Below, piece after piece: positions 22,447-29,339 of a stretch of 30,919 nucleotides of DNA (position 1 is the first letter of the stretch; every line of letters begins with the position of its first letter). Below the pieces are notes generated by a model, which did no database searches, was not told the origin of the DNA, and saw nothing but the letters and a program-made list of their open reading frames with translations. A program made the translations under genes and the position numbers. The stretch comes from Patescibacteria group bacterium (GTDB lineage Bacteria > Patescibacteriota > WWE3 > UBA101185 > UBA10185): assembly GCA_022710505.1 (NCBI GenBank), contig JAKLGS010000001.1, positions 1 through 30,919 on the forward strand, written 5' to 3'.

Positions 22447-23187
22447 ATGAGGTCTTCCCAATCGAGCAATAATTTTAATAAATATATTAATATATTTTTT
22501 GACAAAGATATATTTAAGTTTATTACTTCAAAAGATAAAGCTTACAAATCTATTAATAAAAGAGATAAGAAAGAGGTAGGTGCATTTAAAGATAAAGCTA
22601 GACAAGACTTAAACACCCTTTTAAAAAAGAAAGGTATCCCATTATCTTGGCAAGAGCCAATATGCTCCACTATCTGGAACCCCGCCTGTATAGTCCCTAT
22701 CTATGATGGAATTCATATCGAGGTAGGTGATGAGGTAGTAACAATAGAGAAGAACATGGGTACTGATAAGAAGTATCTATTAAAAACAGAAAAGAAGAAT
22801 AGCGAAAAGAAATATAACATCGTTGTATCTAGAAACGTGACAAAAAAAGATTTCATTGACTTTATTAATACCCACTGGGAGTTTTTATCTGGCCTACAAA
22901 AAACTCTTAATCTTCCTAAAGACCCGCCTATTAGAACAAGCAAGACCCTCCACGCCATAGATGTAATTGGTATGAGGGACTTTAAAAGAAAAAGTTTTGA
23001 AGAGATTGCCACAGAAATGTTCGATTATGTTTCGAATACAGAAAATATTAACCCAACAGAGAAAAAGAGATTACTTAAAACCTTTTCATCAGGAGATAAC
23101 GTTAGAAAAAATGTCTACGAAAGATTCAAAACCGGGTTCTTAAATGACTCAATATTTGTACCAAAAAATAACCTTAAGAAAAAATAA
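22447..23187 (+). CDS. Unknown protein of the element (246 aa)
   Basis: A perfect TATAAT (22433-22438) ends 8 bases before the ATG, implying a leaderless transcript. The protein is basic at both ends (Lys-rich C-terminus) and soluble. The middle has beta-like segments (PACIVPIYDGIHIEVGDEVVTIEKN; KYNIVVSRNVTKKDFIDFIN, each shortened here) and helices (SFEEIATEMFDYVSN; KKRLLKTFSSGDNVRKNVYERF). No catalytic motif or family recognised. Its place between the surface genes and the recombinase, with its own promoter, suggests independent regulation. Confidence 0.6.
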   Translation: MRSSQSSNNFNKYINIFFDKDIFKFITSKDKAYKSINKRDKKEVGAFKDKARQDLNTLLKKKGIPLSWQEPICSTIWNPACIVPIYDGIHIEVGDEVVTIEKNMGTDKKYLLKTEKKNSEKKYNIVVSRNVTKKDFIDFINTHWEFLSGLQKTLNLPKDPPIRTSKTLHAIDVIGMRDFKRKSFEEIATEMFDYVSNTENINPTEKKRLLKTFSSGDNVRKNVYERFKTGFLNDSIFVPKNNLKKK

Positions 23188-23225
23188 TTAGAGTCTAATA
23201 TCTGTTTTAAAGGATATTGGAATCT

Positions 23226-23381
23226 ATGAATAGATCTTCGAGGTGTTTAAAAAAACCCATTACTATAAATAAAAGCGATGTATACGATGTTAATATTGCT
23301 ATCGATATTCTTTCAGAAATTGCACTTTTAAAATTAATGAAATTTCAAACGGCTCAGATAACAAATACAAACAAAAAATGA
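23226..23381 (+). CDS. Small ORF (51 aa) upstream of the recombinase
   Basis: ATG ORF of 51 codons: a basic start (MNRSSRCLKKPITINKSD), a helical middle (VYDVNIAIDILSEIALLKLMK) and a Lys/Asn/Thr end. AAAGGA lies about 13 bases upstream, a little far. The stop is 2 bases before the recombinase -10 box. Recombination directionality factors are often small proteins encoded near serine integrases; that role here is a guess from size and place only. Confidence 0.45.
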   Translation: MNRSSRCLKKPITINKSDVYDVNIAIDILSEIALLKLMKFQTAQITNTNKK

Positions 23382-23383
23382 TG

Positions 23384-23389
23384 TATAAT
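23384..23389 (+). promoter_or_regulatory. -10 box of the recombinase promoter
   Basis: TATAAT with no clear -35. Transcription would begin near 23395-23396, exactly where the first stem of the leader begins, which supports both the promoter and the RNA structure. Confidence 0.55.
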
Positions 23390-23394
23390 TATCT

Positions 23395-23481
23395 TGTTGC
23401 CAACATAATAGGATTGTTCTTTTTAACGACCGTCTTAGGACAACTAAGAGCAATCTTTTGTTGGCAACACCTAGGGCGGTC
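23395..23481 (+). promoter_or_regulatory. Structured recombinase 5' leader with competing stems
   Basis: Stem 1 pairs 23395-23404 (TGTTGCCAAC) with 23460-23469, and continues with 23410-23420 against 23447-23457 (11 pairs, two G-T), 21 bp in all. Stem 2 pairs a segment in stem 1's loop, 23428-23439 (GACCGTCTTAGG), with 23470-23481 (12 pairs, two G-T), directly after stem 1. With no bases between the 3' arms and a long stem 1, forming both seems sterically difficult, so they probably exclude each other. Stem 2 covers the AGGGCGG before the start codon at 23491. This is the layout of a translational switch; the trigger is unknown. Confidence 0.6.
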
Positions 23482-23490
23482 TTTATTATT

Positions 23491-25119
23491 ATGAGCAAAT
23501 ATGCAATAGGGTACATTCGTGTATCCTCAGAAGAACAAATAACTAACTATTCTTTGAGTAACCAGGAAGATAAATGTAAAGATTTTTGTAAATCTAATGG
23601 ATATGAGTTACTGAGTATATTTCGTGAGGAAGGTAAATCTGCTACCACTTTAAATAGACCTGAACTAATAAATCTTCTTGAATATTGTAGAAAAAACAAG
23701 GGAAAGGTTGATGCGTGTGTGATTTATAAGATAGATAGATTATCTCGTAATACATATGATTTTCTAGAGATAAAAAGAAGATTAGCATCGTGTGGTGTTG
23801 CGGTTGTCTCCATCACAGAACCTACTGATGATTCTCCAACCGGTGAGTTTATGGAAACCATGATGGCAGCACAAGCAAGGTTTGATAACGCATTAAAAAG
23901 TGAAAGAACTAAAGAAGGTATGACAAAGAGATTAGAGGCGGGGTTACCTACTAACCCCCTTCCAGTTGGTTATAAATATCAACTTGGTGAAGACGGGAAA
24001 AACCACCCTGTTAGAGATGATCCGAAGTTTTCGCTTTTACAGCAGGCTGGATATGACTATATGACGGGGATTTATAACAAGGTTCAGATTGCTGATATTT
24101 TAAATAAGAGAGGTTTTACTACTAAGAAAAACAAGTCTGTTTGTTCACAGTTTATATCAGACTTCTTTGCAAATAAGTTCTACAAAGGTGTTATTTATTC
24201 TAAAGTTAGAAATCAGGACTATATAGGTAGTTATGAGAAGATGTTTACAGAGGAGGAGTGGTACAAAATACAGCAGATATCTAAAGGAAATCATTTATTA
24301 GCACAGCCGAGAAAAAGAAATAATCCCGATTTTCCTCTTAGACATTTTACTGTGTGTGGTAAGTGTGGGAAACCAATATCAGGTAATTGGTCAAAGGGGA
24401 GAAATAATAGATATGCTTATTATAGGTGTTTAGACCACGCCCCCTCCATTCCGGTCGAGACATTTGAATGTGAGTTCGTAGAGTTACTTGAGTCTATTAA
24501 GCCGTCTAAGGAGACTGTAGAGCGCTTCACAGAGGTATTAAAAGCTAAGTATAACGATAAGTATAGGGAACTCACAAAAGACGTATCTACTTTAAATAGG
24601 CAGTTAGAGGAGCTAAAGAATGAACAGAGAATCCTTGTTAAGAAGAATCTAAAAGGTATTTATGACGATGAGCTTTTTATGGAAAGGAATGAGGAGATAA
24701 AAGACGAGATAGTTATAAAACAGACTCGGATAAGTGAAAGCTCCATAGACAAGATTAATATTGATACTGTTTGCACATTTGCGAATCATTTTATCAACAA
24801 TATTTCACAGACATGGCGAACCGCTGATTTAGATACTAAACAAAGGCTTCAGGAGATAATATTTCCAGAGGGGGTGATTTATGACTTTCCTGGATTTCGA
24901 ACCGCCACTTTATCTTGTCTTTTCAATGTTTTAAGGGAGTCTAGCGAGTCAAATGAGCATTTGGGGTGGTTGACGGGTCTCGAACCCGCGACCTCCTCTT
25001 CCACAGAGAGGCGCTCTAACCAACTGAGCTACAACCACCGCAATTTAAAAATTCTTATCACAGAATTCTCCTGTATTTTACCAATAAATCAAGTTTTGTT
25101 GTACTACGAATTTTCCTAA
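23491..25119 (+). CDS. Large serine recombinase (integrase) of the element
   Basis: Start at ATG 23491 (MSKYAIGYIRVSSEEQ); an upstream in-frame TTG lies inside the leader stem. Resolvase domain: nucleophile Ser12 in YIRVSS, and IYKIDRLSRN. The recombinase domain follows (LPVGYKYQLGED; ILNKRGFTTKKNKSV), then a zinc ribbon (CGKCGKPISG; YYRCLDH) and a long coiled coil (about 355-415). From residue 491 the frame runs through the 22-bp att repeat and the antisense of tRNA-His, so the last 45 residues of the 542 are host-derived. In the excised circle the frame would read on to TAA at 17558-17560, giving 501 residues ending GHAS. Confidence 0.93.
   Translation: MSKYAIGYIRVSSEEQITNYSLSNQEDKCKDFCKSNGYELLSIFREEGKSATTLNRPELINLLEYCRKNKGKVDACVIYKIDRLSRNTYDFLEIKRRLASCGVAVVSITEPTDDSPTGEFMETMMAAQARFDNALKSERTKEGMTKRLEAGLPTNPLPVGYKYQLGEDGKNHPVRDDPKFSLLQQAGYDYMTGIYNKVQIADILNKRGFTTKKNKSVCSQFISDFFANKFYKGVIYSKVRNQDYIGSYEKMFTEEEWYKIQQISKGNHLLAQPRKRNNPDFPLRHFTVCGKCGKPISGNWSKGRNNRYAYYRCLDHAPSIPVETFECEFVELLESIKPSKETVERFTEVLKAKYNDKYRELTKDVSTLNRQLEELKNEQRILVKKNLKGIYDDELFMERNEEIKDEIVIKQTRISESSIDKINIDTVCTFANHFINNISQTWRTADLDTKQRLQEIIFPEGVIYDFPGFRTATLSCLFNVLRESSESNEHLGWLTGLEPATSSSTERRSNQLSYNHRNLKILITEFSCILPINQVLLYYEFS
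24961..24982. repeat. Right attachment site inside tRNA-His and recombinase 3' end
   Basis: 22 bases identical to 17525-17546. It covers the tRNA-His CCA end, acceptor 3' strand and T-arm part, and at the same time codons 491-497 of the recombinase gene. The element supplies this 3' end, keeping the tRNA functional. Confidence 0.9.
24962..25039 (-). tRNA. tRNA-His (GTG)
   Basis: Read on the minus strand: an extra 5' G (G-1), acceptor GTGGTTG / CAACCAC, discriminator C73 and encoded CCA. The D arm is GCTCAGTTGGTTAGAGC, the anticodon loop CTGTGGA (anticodon GTG) on a CCTCT/AGAGG stem, and the T arm GCGGG-TTCGAGA-CCCGT. G-1 paired with C73 is the histidine identity element. The gene is intact although a mobile element has inserted at its 3' end. 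Confidence 0.97.
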
Positions 25120-25163
25120 ACTTCATCCTTTTAAAAACTTAAACTCTCTGATAATATAGTCCC

Positions 25164-25817
25164 ATGGAAATTACGTACATAGGGCACTCTTGTTTTAAAA
25201 TAAAGGATAAAACCATATCTTTGGTTATAGATCCTTATAATCCAAAAATCGGATACAAACTTCCTAAACTTTCATCTGATGTAGTTTTAGTTACTCACGA
25301 CCACTTCGATCACAATTACATAGAAGGTGTTAGTGACTACAGACTTTTGGTTGATGGTCCAGGAGAATATGAAGTCGGAGGATGTTTCATATATGGAAAA
25401 TCAGTAGATCATGATGAAAAAAATGGTGAAGAAAGAGGTAAAGTTACAATGTATCTAATTACCATCGATGATTTTAACATTTTACATTTAGGCGATTTGG
25501 GAAGAGAGTTGACCCAAGAAGAAATGGAGAGAATTCCTAATGTTGATGTTTTAATGATACCTGTAGGAAATAAATACACTATTGATGAAAAGGCCGCTGT
25601 TAAAGTAATATCGGCTTTGGAGCCTTCTTATGTTATACCAATGCATTATAAAACCGATGATCTTACTGGTGTAGAAGGTTTAAGTGGGGTAGAGGAGTTT
25701 CTTGAGGAGATGGGGGTTGGGGACGACGTTAAAAAAGATTTAGATAAATTGGTTTTAAATTCGAAAACAGATCTTGATGGAGATACTCAAGTAGTGGTTT
25801 TAAAGCCTGCTCACTAA
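25164..25817 (+). CDS. MBL-fold metal-dependent hydrolase (UlaG-like)
   Basis: 217 residues. The metallo-beta-lactamase signature THDHFDHNYI (HxHxDH) follows an early IGHSCFKIKDKTISLVIDPY. Further metal ligands are likely His159-like positions in ILHLGDLGREL and MHYKT near residue 160. This matches the short UlaG-like or 'L-ascorbate-6-phosphate lactonase-like' group found widely in bacteria; the true substrate is unknown. A TAATAT hexamer ends 6 bases before the ATG, suggesting a leaderless start. The next gene, dnaB, begins 6 bases after its stop. Confidence 0.88.
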   Translation: MEITYIGHSCFKIKDKTISLVIDPYNPKIGYKLPKLSSDVVLVTHDHFDHNYIEGVSDYRLLVDGPGEYEVGGCFIYGKSVDHDEKNGEERGKVTMYLITIDDFNILHLGDLGRELTQEEMERIPNVDVLMIPVGNKYTIDEKAAVKVISALEPSYVIPMHYKTDDLTGVEGLSGVEEFLEEMGVGDDVKKDLDKLVLNSKTDLDGDTQVVVLKPAH

Positions 25818-25823
25818 TATTTC

Positions 25824-27167
25824 ATGCCTGCACAATATATGAAAAATAAAAATGAAAATGATGTTGCTCACGTACCACCTCATGACGTTGAGGCTGAAAA
25901 ATCAGTTCTCGGAGCTCTTTTAATTGATAAAGATGCCATTGTAAAAGTTGTAGAATTTTTAAAGCCCAAACATTTTTACAAACCAGCACATGAAAAAATT
26001 TTTGAAGCAATCCTTACGCTATATGAAAAAAGAGAACCTGCAGATTTGATTACAGTTCCAAATCAACTTAAAAAAATGAAAGAGATTGATAATGTCGGGG
26101 GAGTTTCTTATTTAACAGAATTAGTTAACTCAGTACCTACTTCGGCCAATATTGAGGCATATGCAAACCTTATAAAAAACGATTCTATCAAAAGATCTTT
26201 GATTACTGCAGCTTCGGAAATAGGGGAATTAGTTTTTGAAGATGATGAAGTTGATAATCTTTTAGATAAATCTGAGCAACTAATTTACTCATTATCACAA
26301 GATTTAACGTATCAAGATTTTGTTCCGATAAAAGATACTTTAGAAATTACATTTGAAAGATTAGACGAACTTAGCAAGAAAAAAGGTGCGCTAAGAGGTG
26401 TTCCTACCGGTCTTAAAGGTTTGGATAAAATGTTATCAGGTCTTCAAAAAGAAAATTTAATTGTTTTGGCTGCCCGTCCTTCCGTTGGTAAAACTTCTTT
26501 AGCTTTAAATATAGCCCAGCACGCCGCCGTAGAAGGAAATTTTGGAGTGGCAATTTTTTCACTTGAAATGGGTAGGGAAATGCTTGTTGATAGGATGATT
26601 TCATCTCAAGCTGGTATTGATAACTGGAAAATATCCACAGGTAACTTGGACGAAGAAGACTTTGAAAAGTATGGAGTTGCAGCAGGAGAACTTGCTGAAG
26701 CTTCCATTTTTATTGATGATACGGCAGGAATTGGCGTTATGGAAATGAGAACCAAGGCTAGAAGACTTTTATTAGAAAACAAAATTGATTTAATTATTGT
26801 TGACTACATGCAGTTGGTTAAGGCTCCTCAAGCTGAAAGCAGAGTACAAGAGGTTTCAAAGATTTCACAAGGTTTAAAGAATTTAGCAAGAGAGCTAAAA
26901 GTACCTGTATTGGCGGTTTCCCAGCTTTCCCGTGCTGTTGAGCAAAGAGGTGGAGATAAAAAACCACAGTTATCCGACCTTAGAGATTCTGGTTCTATTG
27001 AACAGGATGCTGATATAGTTATGTTTTTGTATCGTCCTGATGAAGAAGATAGGTCAAATGCAAAACTTTTGATTTCAAAACATAGAAACGGTCCTACCGG
27101 CGAATTAGATTTGTTCTTCAGAACTGAATTTACGAAATTTTATGAGGTGGAGCAGAAAACGGAGTAG
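25824..27167 (+). CDS. dnaB: Replicative DNA helicase DnaB
   Basis: 447 residues. The N-terminal domain begins PPHDVEAEKSVLGALLIDKDA, the usual DnaB start; the RecA-like C-domain has Walker A ARPSVGKTSLA, then FSLEMGREMLVDRM, Walker B LIIVDYMQLV, QGLKNLARELKVPVLAVSQLSRAVE and DLRDSGSIEQDADIVMFLYR. All helicase motifs are present and the length is normal. It unwinds DNA at the chromosomal fork. It lies 6 bases after the MBL gene. The element also carries its own shorter DnaB-fold ATPase. Confidence 0.97.
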   Translation: MPAQYMKNKNENDVAHVPPHDVEAEKSVLGALLIDKDAIVKVVEFLKPKHFYKPAHEKIFEAILTLYEKREPADLITVPNQLKKMKEIDNVGGVSYLTELVNSVPTSANIEAYANLIKNDSIKRSLITAASEIGELVFEDDEVDNLLDKSEQLIYSLSQDLTYQDFVPIKDTLEITFERLDELSKKKGALRGVPTGLKGLDKMLSGLQKENLIVLAARPSVGKTSLALNIAQHAAVEGNFGVAIFSLEMGREMLVDRMISSQAGIDNWKISTGNLDEEDFEKYGVAAGELAEASIFIDDTAGIGVMEMRTKARRLLLENKIDLIIVDYMQLVKAPQAESRVQEVSKISQGLKNLARELKVPVLAVSQLSRAVEQRGGDKKPQLSDLRDSGSIEQDADIVMFLYRPDEEDRSNAKLLISKHRNGPTGELDLFFRTEFTKFYEVEQKTE

Positions 27168-27273
27168 GGTAGTTTCCTATAAAATCAACAGCTTTGTCCC
27201 TTTTATTACTTTTCTTTAACCGGAGTAAAAATTTCCAATAATGGTTTGTTCTTGTGTTAAAATAAATGTGTCG

Positions 27274-27360
27274 GCCGTGGTGGCGGAATGGCATACGCGG
27301 TGGTCTCAAAAACCACTGGGATCTAATCCCGTGTGGGTTCGACTCCCACCCACGGCACCA
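27274..27360 (+). tRNA. tRNA-Leu (CAA)
   Basis: Acceptor GCCGTGG / CCACGGC, discriminator A and encoded CCA. Anticodon loop CTCAAAA gives anticodon CAA; a type II variable arm (GGGATCTAATCCC) and T arm GTGGG-TTCGACT-CCCAC are present. 87 bases, normal for leucine tRNA. Its last 18 bases plus 3 flanking bases recur at 27501-27521. Confidence 0.96.
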
Positions 27361-27420
27361 TTATTAAAGCTAATCGATTACTAATCTTTTAGATTTAAGA
27401 TTTATCCAGATAAAGTTATA

Positions 27421-27518
27421 GTGGGAGGAGAATGCCACAGGCGCGACGGCGCCGAGGCGGGGTCGACGGTTCTGCTAGCAAGCAGAAACCGGTAATCGGT
27501 CTCCCACCCACGGCACCA
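27421..27518 (+). ncRNA. GC-rich structured element ending in a copy of the tRNA-Leu 3' end
   Basis: The stretch is far more GC-rich than its surroundings and folds well. An outer stem GTGGGAG (27421-27427) / CTCCCAC (27501-27507) encloses GGCGC-GACG-GCGCC and GGTTCTGC-TAGCAA-GCAG(A)AACC. The sequence 27501-27521 repeats 27343-27363 exactly (21 bases: T-stem strand, acceptor strand, CCA, three flanking bases). It does not fit a normal tRNA: no D arm, no canonical T loop and an 11-base tail after the outer stem. It could be a new small RNA, a tRNA-derived structure or the scar of an element that used tRNA-Leu as target. Flanks 27361-27420 and 27522-27599 show nothing else. Confidence 0.5.
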
Positions 27519-27599
27519 TTACTTATTTAGATAGATAAGAATAATCCTAAAATAAAATTAAGAATATTGTAAGAAACCTACATTATTCTAAAATAAAAA

Positions 27600-27629
27600 A
27601 AGGTAGAAAAAATAAATTCTTTCTACCTT
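27600..27629 (-). terminator. Intrinsic terminator after the FBPase gene
   Basis: On the minus strand AAGGTAGAAA ... TTTCTACCTT followed by TTTTTTATTTTAG; 37 bases downstream of the FBPase stop. Confidence 0.8.
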
Positions 27630-27666
27630 GTTGAGTAAAACTATCTTCTTCTATTTCCCAAAATTT

Positions 27667-28683
27667 TTATAGTCTGTACTCTGATCTTGATTTATCAAAC
27701 TCAGTTTGATTCAAAATATGGGTTTTTGAAATAAATTCAATCCCACCTTTTGTGATAAGTAAGCTGTTGGTTTTTGCACCTCCACCAAAGAAACTTACTC
27801 CGTCCAAGATGTGCTTGGTGGCAGTTGATAGAGATGTGACAGCTGTGACACAGAAGATTAAATGATCTCCCCGAGCAAGATCGTTTTGGGTGTAGACCTT
27901 GTTTAAATCAACTCCCATAGAGATTAATCTTTCTTTATCTTTATCATCTCGAGTCCAGAACTTTGCCTGCATTTCCCCACCCAGCATTTTTACTGCTGTT
28001 GCAGTTATTACTCCTTCGGGAGATGCACCAATTCCCATCAAGGCGTGAGTGCTTGCTCCCGAGATACAAGTTAAAATTCCGGGAATTAAATCACCGTCAG
28101 CTATTACTTGAGCTCTCGCTCCAGTTGCCCTGATCCTGTTAATTAATTCGTGGTTTCTATCCCGGTCCAAAACTGTGATTGTTAGGTCATCTACATCTCG
28201 GTTTAGAGTTGCTGCAATGATAGAGATATTTGCCTCAACGGAATTTAATATGTTAATTTTTCCTGCCACTTTCGGACCAACAACAAGTTTGTCCATATAC
28301 CCATCACTTGCAGAAATCAAACCTCCTGGGTTAGAAGCAGCCAGAACACATATTGCATTTGGTCCTAGCTTCGCGGTGGCATTGGTGTTTTCAAGAGGAT
28401 CTACAGCTAAATCAATATGAAAAGGACCGTCACCTATCTCCTCACCTATGAATAACATCGGAGCTTCATCACGCTCACCTTCGCCAATTTTTACAGTTGT
28501 CTTTGTTCCTTTTATTTCCCCCAAATTTTTTCTCATAGCATTTACCGCGGCCTCATCGGCTGTGTTTTTATCACCATGTCCTGCGGCTCTGGCTGCACTT
28601 ACAGCCGCCATTTGGGTTACATAGAGCAACTTTCCCTCTAAATCCCTGAATTTCTCCAGGTCAAAACTTTGCAGTATTGTCAT
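27667..28683 (-). CDS. glpX: Class II fructose-1,6-bisphosphatase
   Basis: 338 residues from the ATG giving MTILQSFDLEKF, which has AAGGAG upstream; a longer in-frame extension would lie in front of that site. GlpX motifs are present: AARAAGHGDKNTADEAAV, KIGEGERDEAPML (metal and substrate), the DPLEN version of the family's DPLEGT motif, GLISASDGYMDKL, and a GIGASPEGVITA loop near the end of the fold. The enzyme releases phosphate from fructose-1,6-bisphosphate, the gluconeogenic step; the replacement of Gly by Asn in the DPLEG position is a minor deviation. Monocistronic, with its own terminator. Divergent from efp. Confidence 0.93.
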   Translation of the reverse strand: MTILQSFDLEKFRDLEGKLLYVTQMAAVSAARAAGHGDKNTADEAAVNAMRKNLGEIKGTKTTVKIGEGERDEAPMLFIGEEIGDGPFHIDLAVDPLENTNATAKLGPNAICVLAASNPGGLISASDGYMDKLVVGPKVAGKINILNSVEANISIIAATLNRDVDDLTITVLDRDRNHELINRIRATGARAQVIADGDLIPGILTCISGASTHALMGIGASPEGVITATAVKMLGGEMQAKFWTRDDKDKERLISMGVDLNKVYTQNDLARGDHLIFCVTAVTSLSTATKHILDGVSFFGGGAKTNSLLITKGGIEFISKTHILNQTEFDKSRSEYRL

Positions 28684-28778
28684 TTTTCTCTCCTTTTTTG
28701 GTATGATTTTTACCCTTTTTAGTTTTTGGGATAAGATTATATCAAAATAAAACAAAAAAGTGGTAGAATATCCAACGT

Positions 28779-29330
28779 ATGGTAGTTACAGATTTAAAAA
28801 ACGGAACAATATTTAAAGAAAACGGCCACCCGTTTGTGGTTGTTAAATACCAGCACGTTAAAATTAGTCGAGGTAGCGCCCAAGTTAGAATAAAGATGAA
28901 AGACCTGATAACAGGTCAGGTTCTAGAAAAATCATGGCAATCAACAGCACACGTCGAAGATACCTATGTAGAAACAAAAAATGTTCAATATTTGTATAAA
29001 GATAGTGGTTATGTTTTCATGGATCCTGACACCTATGATCAATTTACGATTAGCGAAGATATAATTGGTGATTCCGCTGCATTCTTAAAAGAAGGTGAGA
29101 AAGTAATGGTCAAATATTTTGAAGGAACTCCAATAATTGTTGATCTCCCTATAACTATGGTTTTTGAAATTAAATACACTGAACCCGGCTTTAAGGGAAA
29201 TACAGTTACAAATGTCTATAAGGATGCAGAAATCGAGAATGGTACAAAAGTAAAGGTGCCGACATTCATCAAAATAGGGGATAAAATAAAAGTAGATACC
29301 AGAAGCGGTGAGTATGTATCTAAGGCTTAA
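28779..29330 (+). CDS. efp: Elongation factor P
   Basis: 183 residues with the KOW-like N-domain (TDLKNGTIFKENGHPFVVVK), an OB middle and a C-terminal domain ending FIKIGDKIKVDTRSGEYVSK. The protein rescues ribosomes stalled on polyproline. At the loop tip, where E. coli has PGKG with the modified Lys34, this protein has ISRGSA with Arg31. Arginine here is typical of EF-P that is rhamnosylated by EarP; whether an EarP exists in this genome cannot be seen. A TAGAAT box ends 9 bases before the ATG and no Shine-Dalgarno is present. Confidence 0.95.
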   Translation: MVVTDLKNGTIFKENGHPFVVVKYQHVKISRGSAQVRIKMKDLITGQVLEKSWQSTAHVEDTYVETKNVQYLYKDSGYVFMDPDTYDQFTISEDIIGDSAAFLKEGEKVMVKYFEGTPIIVDLPITMVFEIKYTEPGFKGNTVTNVYKDAEIENGTKVKVPTFIKIGDKIKVDTRSGEYVSKA

Positions 29331-29339
29331 AAATTAAAA

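Larger units (their letters stand above)
17525..24982. mobile_element. Integrated element at tRNA-His with serine recombinase and replication module
   Basis: Bounded by the 22-bp direct repeat; 7.46 kb. Contents in order: structured left end, TM protein, small-terminase-like protein, operator/leader RNA, small ORF, winged-helix initiator-like protein, RecA/DnaB-fold ATPase, AT-rich region with tandem repeats, membrane Cys-rich protein, lipoprotein, unknown protein, 51-aa ORF, large serine recombinase. No capsid, portal, large terminase, relaxase or secretion genes are seen. The replication genes argue for an autonomous extrachromosomal phase. A phage satellite that carries its own packaging-recognition protein is one reading; an integrative plasmid whose TerS-like protein is only a DNA-binding regulator is the other. 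Confidence 0.85.

Noticed and set aside
27421..27518. Second complete tRNA (including a selenocysteine-type tRNA) after tRNA-Leu
   Set aside because: It ends in CCA, but the outer stem is followed by 11 bases, there is no D arm or TTC-type T loop, and the hairpin with TAGCAA does not give a 7-base anticodon loop.
27421..27518. HDV-like self-cleaving ribozyme
   Set aside because: The order of stems is partly similar, but no upstream strand pairs with 27446-27460 to form the needed first stem.
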